In this document: in pieces, positions 33,598-41,986 of the stretch | Numbering within the stretch: position 1 is the stretch's first letter | Layout: each line of letters begins with the position of its first letter | Source of the DNA: Parabacteroides chongii | Lineage (GTDB): Bacteria; Bacteroidota; Bacteroidia; Bacteroidales; Tannerellaceae | DNA: 64,000 nt | NCBI RefSeq assembly: GCF_029581355.1 | Contig: NZ_CP120849.1 | Location: 2,636,501 to 2,700,500 of the forward strand | Direction: 5' to 3' | Position numbers and translations under genes: made by a program | Notes under the pieces: model-generated | What the model saw: only the letters and a program-made list of their open reading frames with translations | Databases searched by the model: none | Told to the model about the DNA's origin: nothing

Positions 33598-36270
33598 ATG
33601 TACAAAAGAATAGTGCTGTTTTTTATTTTCCTAGGTTTTGCCTGCGGAGCATTTGCCCAGGAAAGTGACACTACCAAGGTTGAAGCACCGGCGGAAGTGC
33701 CGGTCATTAATTACTCGATATCGCCTAAACGGTATAAGATTGCCGATATTAAGGTGACGGGTATTAAGAATTATGATGATTTCGTGTTAATCGGTTTCTC
33801 CGGACTATCGGTCGGCGATGTAGTTACCGTACCCGGCGACGAGATTACAGCAGCGGTAAAGCGTTTTTGGAAACACGGATTGTTCTCGGATGTAAAAATC
33901 CTGGCAACCAAGATTGAAGGCGACGAGATCTGGCTGGAATTTCAGTTGAAGCAACGTCCCCGTATATCGGAAGTAAATTATCATGGTATCAAGAAAGGAG
34001 AGCGGGAAGACCTGGAAGCCAAGCTGGGCTTGAAGAAGGGATTCCAGATCACTCCGAACGTGATAGACCGTACAAAGATCGTTATTCAGAAGTTCTTTGA
34101 CGGCAAAGGTTTTAAGAATGTAGACGTTGATATTGTACAGCGCGACGACTTGTCAAAGGAAGGCGAAGTGATCGTCGATATCAATATCGATAAGAACGAA
34201 AAGACTAAGATTCATCGTATTTACTTTGAAGGAAATAAGGAACTTACTGCCCGTGACCTGAAAAAGGCGATGAAGAAGACAAACGAAAAGTTCAGTCTGC
34301 CGAACGACTGGAAGACCAGTATCCTGGAAGCATTCAGTACGAAGAAGTTTACTACTGAAGAATACGAAAAAGATAAGCAGAACATTATTGCCAAGTATAA
34401 CGAACACGGTTATCGTGATGCCGTATTGCTGGCTGATAGTGTTGTGAACTACAATGAGAAGAAAGTCGATATCTACCTGAAACTGGAAGAAGGAGACAAG
34501 TATTATCTGAAAGACATTCGTTTTGTGGGTAATACACAGTATGCTTCAGATTACCTGGAAGCTATCCTCGGAATGAAGCCGGGTGAGGTGTACAACCAGA
34601 AGAAACTGACCGAACGTCTGTCTACGGATGAAGATGCCGTATCCAATGTGTATTACAATAATGGTTACATCTTCTTTAGTGCCGACCCGGTGGAAGTAGA
34701 TGTGGATAACGACTCCATCTCTTTGGAAGTACGTATCCAGGAAGGTCCGCAGGCTACCATCAACCGTGTAATCATCAATGGTAACGACCGTCTGTATGAA
34801 GATATCGTACGTCGTGAGCTTCGTACCAAACCGGGTATGTTGTTCAGTCGTGAAGACTTGATGCGTTCCGTTCGTGAAATTGCCCAGATGGGACACTTCG
34901 ACCCTGAAAACATGGATCCGAAGCCAATTCCCGATCCGGAAAACGGAACAGTGGATATTCAGTATAACCTGACGTCAAAGGCCAACGACCAGATCGAGTT
35001 CTCGGCAGGTTGGGGACAGACAGGTGTGATCGGTAAGCTGAGTCTGAAGTTTACGAACTTCTCCATGAAGAACTTCCTGAATCCGAAGACCTATAAAGGT
35101 ATCATTCCGCAGGGTGAAGGTCAGACTTTGACATTGAGCGGTCAGACCAACGGACGATACTATCAGGCATACAGTATTTCATTTATGGACCCGTGGTTCG
35201 GTGGCAAACGTCCGAATACACTTTCTGTAAGTGCTTATTTCTCTAAACAGACTGATATCAGTAGTAACTACTATAATAATAGTATGTCTAATTATTATGG
35301 AGGTTATCCTTACTATGGTAGTTATGGCGGCATGTATGGCGGATACTATGGTAATTATGGTGGTTACTATAATAATAACTACGAACTTGCCTATGACCCG
35401 GATAAATCGATCATGATGTTCGGACTTTCTGCCGGTTACGGTAAACGTTTGAGCTGGCCTGATGACTACTTCCAGTTCATGGCAACTTTGAACTATCAGT
35501 TGTATATGATGCATGACTGGGCATACTTCCTGGTTCAAAATGGCAATTGCCATAATATCAACCTGGAATTGATGTTACAGCGTAACTCTATCGACAACCC
35601 GTTGTATACTCGTCGTGGTTCACAATTCTCTTTCTCCGTCAGTGCGACTCCTCCTTACTCTTTGTGGGATGGAAAGGATTATGAAAATATGAGTGACAAT
35701 GATGAAAGTAAATTTAAGTTCATCGAATACCATAAATGGAAGTTCAAAGCAAAGATTTTCTCTCCGTTGGCTCCTATGGCTATCAAACGTACGCCGGTAT
35801 TGATGACCCGTGTGGAATACGGATTCCTGGGATCTTACAACAAACATAAACGTTCTCCGTTTGAAACATTCTATATGGGTGGTGACGGTATGAGCGGATA
35901 TTCCAGTACATACGCAACGGAAACGATCGGTTTGAGAGGTTACGAAAACGGTAGTATCGCCGGTAACGGTGGCTATAACTCGTATGGTTATGCTTACTCT
36001 CGTTTGGCAATGGAGTTACGTTATCCGTTCTTGCTGGAACCGTCTTCTACTATTTACGGTCTAGTGTTTGCTGAAGCTGGTAACGCATGGAGAGATTTGA
36101 AGAGCTTTAATCCGTTTGACTTGAAACGTTCTGCCGGTGTCGGTGTTCGTATCTTCCTGCCGATGATCGGTTTGATGGGTATCGACTGGGCATATGGTTT
36201 CGACAAGGTGGATGGTTCACGTAGTGCAGGTGGTAGTAACTTCCACTTCATTATCGGACAGGAGTTTTAG
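33598..36270 (+). CDS. bamA: Outer-membrane protein assembly factor BamA
   Basis: 890 residues, with signal peptide. Residues ~45-450 hold POTRA repeats (e.g. 'IADIKVTGIKNYDDFVL', 'INRVIINGNDRLYEDIVRRELRTKPG'). The C-terminal barrel has the conserved L6 segment 'TIGLRGYENGS' near residue 778 and ends with an aromatic residue, F, as expected for an outer-membrane barrel. BamA inserts barrel proteins into the outer membrane. An unusual stretch near residues 556-597, rich in Tyr, Gly and Asn, lies in an extracellular-loop position. Fourth gene in an envelope cluster with uppS upstream and two Skp-like genes downstream. Confidence 0.95.
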   Translation: MYKRIVLFFIFLGFACGAFAQESDTTKVEAPAEVPVINYSISPKRYKIADIKVTGIKNYDDFVLIGFSGLSVGDVVTVPGDEITAAVKRFWKHGLFSDVKILATKIEGDEIWLEFQLKQRPRISEVNYHGIKKGEREDLEAKLGLKKGFQITPNVIDRTKIVIQKFFDGKGFKNVDVDIVQRDDLSKEGEVIVDINIDKNEKTKIHRIYFEGNKELTARDLKKAMKKTNEKFSLPNDWKTSILEAFSTKKFTTEEYEKDKQNIIAKYNEHGYRDAVLLADSVVNYNEKKVDIYLKLEEGDKYYLKDIRFVGNTQYASDYLEAILGMKPGEVYNQKKLTERLSTDEDAVSNVYYNNGYIFFSADPVEVDVDNDSISLEVRIQEGPQATINRVIINGNDRLYEDIVRRELRTKPGMLFSREDLMRSVREIAQMGHFDPENMDPKPIPDPENGTVDIQYNLTSKANDQIEFSAGWGQTGVIGKLSLKFTNFSMKNFLNPKTYKGIIPQGEGQTLTLSGQTNGRYYQAYSISFMDPWFGGKRPNTLSVSAYFSKQTDISSNYYNNSMSNYYGGYPYYGSYGGMYGGYYGNYGGYYNNNYELAYDPDKSIMMFGLSAGYGKRLSWPDDYFQFMATLNYQLYMMHDWAYFLVQNGNCHNINLELMLQRNSIDNPLYTRRGSQFSFSVSATPPYSLWDGKDYENMSDNDESKFKFIEYHKWKFKAKIFSPLAPMAIKRTPVLMTRVEYGFLGSYNKHKRSPFETFYMGGDGMSGYSSTYATETIGLRGYENGSIAGNGGYNSYGYAYSRLAMELRYPFLLEPSSTIYGLVFAEAGNAWRDLKSFNPFDLKRSAGVGVRIFLPMIGLMGIDWAYGFDKVDGSRSAGGSNFHFIIGQEF

Positions 36271-36372
36271 TTAATTGAGAATTAAAAATTGAAAATTGAT
36301 AATTGGTTATGCTGTTAAAGTGTTAATTGTGTATTATTAATTTTCAATTTTCAATTCCCCATTTTCAATTCT
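36271..36372. repeat. AT-rich inverted repeat built from TTGAAAA/TTTTCAA units
   Basis: Left arm (about 36274-36302) and right arm (about 36333-36372) are mutually complementary runs of short units (GAGAATT, AAAATTG). The same unit type forms the repeat at 57903-57985. It separates bamA from skp1 and may end transcription, but has no clean T-run. Confidence 0.6.
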
Positions 36373-36374
36373 CT

Positions 36375-36382
36375 TATCTTTG
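36375..36382 (+). promoter_or_regulatory. -7 box for the first skp-like gene
   Basis: TATCTTTG, 33 bp before the ATG. The longest frame of the next gene starts at a TTG inside this box and is therefore rejected. Confidence 0.6.
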
Positions 36383-36415
36383 CGGTCAGAGAGTGAAACT
36401 ATAAAAAGAAAGCGT

Positions 36416-36934
36416 ATGAAGAAGATTATTGTTTTGAGTTGTATGATGCTCCTCTGCTCTTTTGCCGGTATGGCGCAAAAGTTTGCTTTGATAGATACGG
36501 AATATATTTTGAAAAATATTCCGGCTTATGAAATGACAAATGAACAGTTGAGCCAGATATCGAAGAAATGGCAGAACGAAGTGGAGGCGCTCCAGCAGGA
36601 AGCACAGAATATGTATAAGACTTATCAGAGTGACCTGGTGTTCCTTTCTGCCGAGATGAAAACAAAGCGTGAAGAAGAGATCGTGAAGAAAGAACAGGAA
36701 GCACAAGATCTGAAACGCCAATATTTCGGACCGGAAGGTGAGTTATATAAGAAACGTGAGAGTTTGGTGCAGCCTATCCAGGATGAAATATATAATGCGG
36801 TGAAAGAAATATCGGAAGACAAAGGGTATCAGCTGATTCTCGACCGTGCTTCTGTTATGAATAATATTATTTTTGCTTCTCCGAAAATAGATATCAGTAA
36901 TGAAGTGCTGTTAAAGTTAGGATATTCAAAATAA
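36416..36934 (+). CDS. OmpH/Skp family periplasmic chaperone 1
   Basis: 172 residues from the ATG at 36416, with a signal peptide (MKKIIVLSCMMLLCSFAGMAQ). The mature part starts 'KFALIDTEYILKNIPAY', matching the Skp core, and continues as a long charged coiled coil ('KKWQNEVEALQQEAQNMYKTYQ') to a C-terminal 'GYQLILDRASVMNNIIF' strand that closes the trimer body. Skp holds unfolded outer-membrane proteins. A paralogue follows at 37003, and bamA precedes, so the three act in outer-membrane assembly. Confidence 0.9.
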   Translation: MKKIIVLSCMMLLCSFAGMAQKFALIDTEYILKNIPAYEMTNEQLSQISKKWQNEVEALQQEAQNMYKTYQSDLVFLSAEMKTKREEEIVKKEQEAQDLKRQYFGPEGELYKKRESLVQPIQDEIYNAVKEISEDKGYQLILDRASVMNNIIFASPKIDISNEVLLKLGYSK

Positions 36935-36939
36935 ATGCT

Positions 36940-36947
36940 TACATTTG
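36940..36947 (+). promoter_or_regulatory. -7 box for the second skp-like gene
   Basis: TACATTTG, 55 bp before the ATG, with no matching -33 element. Confidence 0.4.
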
Positions 36948-37002
36948 TGCGCTTTATGCACAAAAATATGATTGATTAATAACAAGTAATATTTTATAGA
37001 AA

Positions 37003-37506
37003 ATGAAGAAACTGATTATTTTTTTGTTGATGATCCTGCCGTTAGGCGTTTTTGCTCAGGAAGCTAAAGTAGCAATCGTAAATTCAAATGAAATTATGGC
37101 TGCAATGCCGGAATTGACTGCTATGCAGGAAACGATGAAGCAGATGAATGACAAATATGCTGGCGAGATGAAGACGATGGAAGATGAATGGCAGAAGAAA
37201 TATGCTGATTATATCGCTCAACAGGATTCAATGACTGAAAATATCAAAGTAAGAAGAATGCAGGAATTGCAGGATATCGAACAGCGTGTTCAGAACTTTA
37301 CACAGGTAGCTCGTCAGGATATGGACAAAAAACAGCAGGAACTGTTGGCTCCGATCCAGGACAAGATCAGAACAGCTATCAAGGCAGTAGGTGATGAAAA
37401 AGGCTATGCTTATATCTTCGATAACAATCCTGGTATCGTTCTTTATACTGGTAATTCAGCAATTGATGCAACTCCGCTGGTAAAAGCTAAATTAGGTTTG
37501 AAATAA
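37003..37506 (+). CDS. OmpH/Skp family periplasmic chaperone 2
   Basis: 167 residues with signal peptide (MKKLIIFLLMILPLGVFAQ). 'AKVAIVNSNEIMAAMPELTAMQE' and the coiled-coil arms ('KTMEDEWQKKYADYIAQQDSM') correspond to Skp, and 'KGYAYIFDNNPGIVLYTG' to the C-terminal strand. It is a diverged paralogue of the preceding gene, which suggests mixed or specialised chaperone trimers. A terminator follows before murI. Confidence 0.9.
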   Translation: MKKLIIFLLMILPLGVFAQEAKVAIVNSNEIMAAMPELTAMQETMKQMNDKYAGEMKTMEDEWQKKYADYIAQQDSMTENIKVRRMQELQDIEQRVQNFTQVARQDMDKKQQELLAPIQDKIRTAIKAVGDEKGYAYIFDNNPGIVLYTGNSAIDATPLVKAKLGLK

Positions 37507-37528
37507 TCGATTCTAATTAGGATATAAC

Positions 37529-37566
37529 AAAGGATGCCTTTCTATGGAGGGGCATCCTTTGTTGTA
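37529..37566 (+). terminator. Terminator of skp genes
   Basis: AAAGGATGCC (37529-37538) with GGCATCCTTT (37551-37560), 12-nt loop, followed by GTTGTATT. Confidence 0.8.
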
Positions 37567-37586
37567 TTATAAAAGAAGGAAGAAAT

Positions 37587-38420
37587 ATGTTTTCACAACA
37601 AACAGGACCGATCGGAATTTTTGATTCCGGCTATGGCGGGTTGACTGTCTTCGATAAGATACGTCAGGCCATGCCGGAATATGACTATATTTATTTAGGA
37701 GACAATGCACGTGCTCCGTATGGGCAACGTTCGTTTGAAGTTGTTTACCGGTTTACGCGTCAGGCGGTGTTGAAGTTGTTTGAAGAGGGTTGCCAGTTGG
37801 TTATTCTGGCATGTAACACGGCTTCGGCAAAGGCATTGCGATCCATCCAGCAGCTCGATCTTCCCGGGTGGGATACGGAACGCCGTGTGCTGGGGGTTAT
37901 TCGTCCGACAGTGGAAATAATGGATCAGGTCAGTGTGACCAAACATGTCGGTGTTTTGGGTACTTCCGGTACGATCTCTTCACAATCCTATTCCCTCGAA
38001 ATAGGTAAAATGTTTCCGCATATGAAGGTGACCGGCGAAGCTTGTCCGATGTGGGCTCCTTTGGTTGAGAATAATGAGTTCGATTCGCCGGGAGCAGACT
38101 ATTTTGTGAAAAAGCATTTGGAGCATATTCTTTCCATCGATCCACAGATAGATACTTTGGTACTGGGATGCACGCATTATCCTCTTTTAATGGGTAAAAT
38201 CAGACAATATTTGCCGGATGGGGTTACCGTACTCCCACAAGGAGAATACGTGGCAGAAAGTCTAATAGACTACTTAAAAAGACATCCGGAGATGAACAGG
38301 CGGCTTACACGTGGTGGAGAATGTCGTTTTCTAACGACAGAATCGGCTGTAAAGTTTTCAGATGCAGCTTCTGTCTTCTTGAATGATCCGATAGAGGTAG
38401 AACAGATATCCATCGATTAA
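37587..38420 (+). CDS. murI: Glutamate racemase
   Basis: 277 residues. Makes D-glutamate for peptidoglycan. The two catalytic Cys motifs are present: 'LVILACNTASAKAL' (near residue 76) and 'LVLGCTHYPLLMG' (near 195), with the N-terminal 'IFDSGYGGLTV' substrate loop. Start ATG at 37587 follows an AAGAAGGAAG-like purine run. The next gene, an M15 peptidase, begins 9 bp downstream and is probably in the same operon. Confidence 0.95.
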   Translation: MFSQQTGPIGIFDSGYGGLTVFDKIRQAMPEYDYIYLGDNARAPYGQRSFEVVYRFTRQAVLKLFEEGCQLVILACNTASAKALRSIQQLDLPGWDTERRVLGVIRPTVEIMDQVSVTKHVGVLGTSGTISSQSYSLEIGKMFPHMKVTGEACPMWAPLVENNEFDSPGADYFVKKHLEHILSIDPQIDTLVLGCTHYPLLMGKIRQYLPDGVTVLPQGEYVAESLIDYLKRHPEMNRRLTRGGECRFLTTESAVKFSDAASVFLNDPIEVEQISID

Positions 38421-38429
38421 ATAGTGTTT

Positions 38430-39098
38430 ATGAGTTGGCAAAAGTATGTTTTCCTGTTGCTGATACTGTGTTTTAGTCCGTTCAGTAGTGCGGAGGAGCT
38501 GGATACTTATTTGCGTAATAAAGGGCTGGTGGATATTTCGACTTTGGACTCTACTATTTGTGTACAATTGATCTATGCGACATCCGACAATTTTATGGGG
38601 AAAGCCGTTTACTCGGGAATAACACGTGCATGGCTTCACCCGGATGCGGCAAAAAAGCTTGTGGCTGCACAACAATTATTGAAAAAAGAGCAGCCCGGTT
38701 TAACGCTGGTTGTATATGATGCCGCCCGCCCGATGTCGGTACAACGAAAAATGTGGGCACTTGTGCGGGGAACAGACAAAGTGAATTATGTGAGTAACCC
38801 GGCGAATGGAGGAGGACTGCATAATTACGGGATGGCAGTAGATGTCACTATCCTGGATGAAGCGGGCGTAGCTCTTCCTATGGGAACGCCTTTTGATTTC
38901 TTTGGTGAAGAAGCCCATACGAATAATGAAGAGGCTTTATTGAATGCTGGTAAGATAGATCGTACAGACTATGACAACCGGCGGTTGCTACGTCGGATTA
39001 TGAAACAGGCCGGATTCCGCATCATTCCATATGAATGGTGGCATTTCAATGCTTGTAGCCGGGCGGAAGCCCGGCAAAGTTATTCGGTACTGGATTAA
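38430..39098 (+). CDS. M15-family D-Ala-D-Ala dipeptidase (VanX/DdpX-like)
   Basis: 222 residues from the ATG at 38430; a GTG two codons upstream is possible. Signal peptide 'YVFLLLILCFSPFSSAEEL'. The zinc-site motifs of M15 are 'GGLHNYGMAVDVTI' (His and Asp ligands) and 'YEWWHFNA' (catalytic Glu, His ligand), and 'VVYDAARPMSVQ' contains the expected Arg. It hydrolyses D-alanyl-D-alanine or similar cell-wall peptides in the periplasm. Position after murI suggests a role in wall recycling; no van regulators are present, so vancomycin resistance should not be inferred. Confidence 0.88.
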   Translation: MSWQKYVFLLLILCFSPFSSAEELDTYLRNKGLVDISTLDSTICVQLIYATSDNFMGKAVYSGITRAWLHPDAAKKLVAAQQLLKKEQPGLTLVVYDAARPMSVQRKMWALVRGTDKVNYVSNPANGGGLHNYGMAVDVTILDEAGVALPMGTPFDFFGEEAHTNNEEALLNAGKIDRTDYDNRRLLRRIMKQAGFRIIPYEWWHFNACSRAEARQSYSVLD

Positions 39099-39463
39099 TT
39101 GATATTCTTTCCGAAAGGAGTCAGTGCGAGGGCTGCCATTTTAAAATGCTGCCTACCCCAGGGAATACCGATGATTGTGATACATAACAGCAAACCGAAC
39201 CCGAGATGGGTCAGGCAAATCCAGAAACCTCCCAATATAATCCAAAGTATGTTCATGATGATACAAAGGCAACCGCCCGAATTTCCATTATCTGTAACGG
39301 TACTCCCGAAAGGCCATAATGCCAGTAGTGCCAGTTTAAGGGTCTGTAACCCGAAAGGAATCCCAATGATCGTGATCATCAGTAGCAGGCTTGAAATCAG
39401 ATATTCAATACTGGTAATCAATCCGCCGAATATTAGCCAAATGAGGTTGCCTAAAAATTTCAT
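39095..39463 (-). CDS. YccF-family inner-membrane protein
   Basis: 122 residues, almost wholly hydrophobic, made of two similar halves, each with 'TIIGIPFG'/'TIIGIPWG' and ending in 'ALWPFG' or 'ALTPFG'. This internal duplication is diagnostic of the YccF domain family. Function unknown; inner membrane. Converges with the M15 gene with a 4-bp overlap of the stop codons. Confidence 0.85.
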   Translation of the reverse strand: MKFLGNLIWLIFGGLITSIEYLISSLLLMITIIGIPFGLQTLKLALLALWPFGSTVTDNGNSGGCLCIIMNILWIILGGFWICLTHLGFGLLLCITIIGIPWGRQHFKMAALALTPFGKNIN

Positions 39464-39487
39464 ATGTCTCTGAATTTATCGTTTTCA

Positions 39488-39517
39488 CAAATGTAGCATA
39501 ATTCTCATTAAAAGCAA
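39488..39517 (-). promoter_or_regulatory. Promoter for yccF-like gene
   Basis: Minus strand TTGC (plus 39514-39517), 18 bp, TACATTTG (plus 39488-39495), 24 bp before the ATG. Confidence 0.65.
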
Positions 39518-39520
39518 TAG

Positions 39521-40777
39521 TTATTGAGCCTTAAACGAATAGGCATTGCTCATACTGTCTAACTCCGCAAGCACTTGTTGTTTTACGATCTGGAAGCTGT
39601 CGCGAAGTTCCGGCTTGACAGGAAGTGATGGAGGTGCTTCCATATTCAACGGGTTGATCGGTTGTCCGTTCTTATGTACACGGAAGTCCAGGTGAGGACC
39701 CGTTGAAAGGCCGGTCGAACCGACATAGGCGATCACTTCGCCCTGCTGAACATGGCTACCCACCTGTATGCCTTTGGCAAACTTGCTAAGGTGCATATAG
39801 GTTGTCGTATAGACTGAGTTATGTTTTACTTTCAAAAAATTTCCTCCGCCATTCTGATATCCTTTTGCGATCACAGTTCCGGCTCCGATACTTTTGACCG
39901 GAGTGCCGACCGGAGCTGCATAATCGACCCCGTGATGTGCACGGTAGCGTTTCAAAATCGGATGGAAGCGGGCATTGGTAAAACGTGAAGTGATACGGAA
40001 GATATCCAGCGGTGCCTTCAGGAAAGCTTTCCGGAGAGAATTACCATCCTGGTCGAAATACTCGAAGACGCTGTCCTGTGTAAAAGGAATGGCTACAAAA
40101 TCTTTACCCTGGTGGGTGAAGACTGCTCCCTGGATACCGCTTATATTTAAAGCGGTGGTATCATCGATATAAGCAATGTCGTAGAGTACGCGGAAAGAAT
40201 CCCCTTCCTTTACATCGTAAAAGTCGATTTGCCAGGCAAAAACATCGGCAATATTAATTGCCAGCAACGGGTTTACACCTTTTGATTGCAGCACGTTCCA
40301 TAGGGAGGAATTGATTGTTCCTTCCACATATTGTCGCTTTAAAGTGATCGGTTTGTTAAATTCATAGGCACTGATCGTATCACCGGTAAAGTCGATTACG
40401 GCATAGTCCGTCTTCGTTTTGGCAAAAGCGATATAGCGGATTTGGGCGGCACTATCCTGCATACTGAATGTATAATAGTGCATTCCTGCCTGTAATTTAG
40501 TTGGGTCCAGTACCTCGATTGACGAGCGGCTGATGCTGTCCGCTATCAGGGCAGAGAAACCCAGGTTTGAGAAAATGGCGGCAGGATTGTCTCCGTTTTT
40601 CATCTTGTATTCTTTGATATCCAGCGTGTCGATACAGATGCCGTATTGATATGCGCGTTGCACACTGTCGATCCATTCGCTGTCAACTTCTTCTTCGCAT
40701 TGTTTAGGTGTGTTTTTGCAGGAGATACCTAATATAAACAGTAAAATCAAAATAGGTGCAATGCCCGATCTCATCAT
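39521..40777 (-). CDS. M23-family peptidase lipoprotein
   Basis: 418 residues with a lipoprotein signal ('ILLFILGISCKN', Cys20). The C-terminal LytM domain (about 270-390) has 'RAHHGVDYAAPVGTPVKSIGAG' (H-x3-D zinc ligands), 'VYTTTYMHLSKFAKG' and 'STGPHLDFRVHKNGQPINPL'. In the last block the canonical H-x-H is H-L-D, replacing the usual zinc-ligand His; I recall this form from other Bacteroidetes M23 proteins, so it may be a family trait. The N-terminal part is a two-repeat region similar to OapA-type proteins. Likely a peptidoglycan endopeptidase or a wall-hydrolase regulator in the periplasm. Confidence 0.86.
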   Translation of the reverse strand: MMRSGIAPILILLFILGISCKNTPKQCEEEVDSEWIDSVQRAYQYGICIDTLDIKEYKMKNGDNPAAIFSNLGFSALIADSISRSSIEVLDPTKLQAGMHYYTFSMQDSAAQIRYIAFAKTKTDYAVIDFTGDTISAYEFNKPITLKRQYVEGTINSSLWNVLQSKGVNPLLAINIADVFAWQIDFYDVKEGDSFRVLYDIAYIDDTTALNISGIQGAVFTHQGKDFVAIPFTQDSVFEYFDQDGNSLRKAFLKAPLDIFRITSRFTNARFHPILKRYRAHHGVDYAAPVGTPVKSIGAGTVIAKGYQNGGGNFLKVKHNSVYTTTYMHLSKFAKGIQVGSHVQQGEVIAYVGSTGLSTGPHLDFRVHKNGQPINPLNMEAPPSLPVKPELRDSFQIVKQQVLAELDSMSNAYSFKAQ

Positions 40778-40809
40778 TATATCCTCATTTATAGTTTGTT
40801 CGTCGGGTG

Positions 40810-40817
40810 CAAACTTA
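40810..40817 (-). promoter_or_regulatory. -7 box for the M23 peptidase gene
   Basis: TAAGTTTG on the minus strand, 32 bp before the ATG. Confidence 0.45.
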
Positions 40818-40928
40818 CAGAAAATAATGTAAATGCTCAGAAGGATAGGAGCGGCAGAGTGAAAATGGATTGTTAATGTTAACTAAATCCAGTACTTTTG
40901 GGGAACAATTTCGACGGATTTAGCGTCT

Positions 40929-40936
40929 TATCTTTG
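40929..40936 (+). promoter_or_regulatory. -7 box for the META-domain genes
   Basis: TATCTTTG, 27 bp before the ATG at 40964. Confidence 0.6.
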
Positions 40937-40963
40937 TAAGTGATATAACAAATAGTATAGAAT

Positions 40964-41389
40964 ATGAAAAGAGTGATTTTTTATGTATTGATGCTCCCGA
41001 TGGTACTTGGGATGATGATTTCTTGTTCTGAAGCCAAAACAGATGCAAAGAAACTGGAAGGTAAATGGAATGTAATAGAAGTAAAAGGTGAAAAGATTCT
41101 GAAAGAAGGATTACCTTATATGGAATTTGATATGGCACAAAATAAATTGCATGGAAATGCCGGTTGCAACATGTTCAATTCTTCTTTTACGTTAGATGAC
41201 AAGGACATTTCTTCAATCACGATAGCACCGGGTGCTGCTACCATGATGGCTTGTCCGGACATGGCGACAGAAGATGCTATCATGCAGGCGATGGGTAATG
41301 TGAAAGCTGTAAAAGCCGGTAGCTCAGAGAATGAAATGGTGTTAGTAGACCAGGACGGTAATGTTCTGCTTGTCTTATCTAAAAACTAA
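40964..41389 (+). CDS. META domain lipoprotein 1
   Basis: 141 residues. Lipoprotein signal with 'GMMISCSEA' (Cys21). The mature part is one META domain like HslJ: 'LEGKWNVIEVKGE', 'LHGNAGCNMFNSSF' and 'MMACPDMATEDAIMQAM', with the conserved Asn-Ala-Gly-Cys-Asn loop. HslJ-type proteins are heat-inducible or wall-associated but without a defined activity. The paralogue begins 5 bp after its stop, so both are on one transcript. Confidence 0.88.
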   Translation: MKRVIFYVLMLPMVLGMMISCSEAKTDAKKLEGKWNVIEVKGEKILKEGLPYMEFDMAQNKLHGNAGCNMFNSSFTLDDKDISSITIAPGAATMMACPDMATEDAIMQAMGNVKAVKAGSSENEMVLVDQDGNVLLVLSKN

Positions 41390-41394
41390 AGGAA

Positions 41395-41841
41395 ATGAAG
41401 AAGTATCTATATCTATGCCTGGCAGTTGTAGGGATAGCCGTATTTGCTTCCTGTAAATCTCAAAAAGCAGTGGTTGCTTCCTATTCAGACCTGGATGGTG
41501 AATGGAGCGTGGTGGAACTGAACGGTAATAAATTAGATCCGGACAAAAGTAACCAGCTTATCGTCATAGACGTAGCGCGCAACCATCTGTCCGGAAATGC
41601 AGGATGCAACCGTATGAACGGCAGCATTGAATATTCTGAAGCCCGGAAGAACATCATCAAGTTTCCGCAAGTAGCGACAACGCGCATGGCCTGTCCGGAA
41701 TTGAAAGGTGAACAGGAGTTTCTGGAAGCTTTGAACAAAGTAGTTCGTTTTGAAGCGGAAGGCGATGTCAAACCAGTGAATACAGTAGCCTTTTACGGTA
41801 CCGATAATGGCAAACTGATGGTTATTGAAAAGAAGAAATAA
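41395..41841 (+). CDS. META domain lipoprotein 2
   Basis: 148 residues, lipoprotein signal 'AVFASCKSQ' (Cys20), and a META domain with 'LDGEWSVVELNGN', 'LSGNAGCNRMNGSIEY' and 'ATTRMACPELKGEQEFLEAL'. It is a tandem paralogue of the preceding gene with the same loop. Terminated by a strong hairpin. Confidence 0.88.
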   Translation: MKKYLYLCLAVVGIAVFASCKSQKAVVASYSDLDGEWSVVELNGNKLDPDKSNQLIVIDVARNHLSGNAGCNRMNGSIEYSEARKNIIKFPQVATTRMACPELKGEQEFLEALNKVVRFEAEGDVKPVNTVAFYGTDNGKLMVIEKKK

Positions 41842-41856
41842 GTAATTTCATAAAAA

Positions 41857-41892
41857 GGAGAGGTGGCCCTGTTGAAGGAGGCCACCTCTTTG
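41857..41892 (+). terminator. Terminator of META genes
   Basis: AGAGGTGGCC (41859-41868) with GGCCACCTCT (41880-41889), 11-nt loop. Confidence 0.8.
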
Positions 41893-41986
41893 AGATTTAA
41901 GGATTAAACATAAAGTTTTGTCGCATATTCCCACGCCAAAAGGAATTAAACGTATTATGTCCATCAGAAAACCATCAATAATTTTT

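Noticed and set aside
36380..36415. Upstream TTG start of the first skp-like gene
   Set aside because: The TTG is part of the TATCTTTG promoter box and the extension would precede the signal peptide.
38430..39098. M15 peptidase as part of a vancomycin-resistance cluster
   Set aside because: No vanH, vanA-like ligase or vanRS genes nearby; context is murI and envelope genes.
39099..39473. 124-codon forward frame opposite the YccF gene
   Set aside because: Antisense shadow; the YccF motifs and a promoter support the minus strand.
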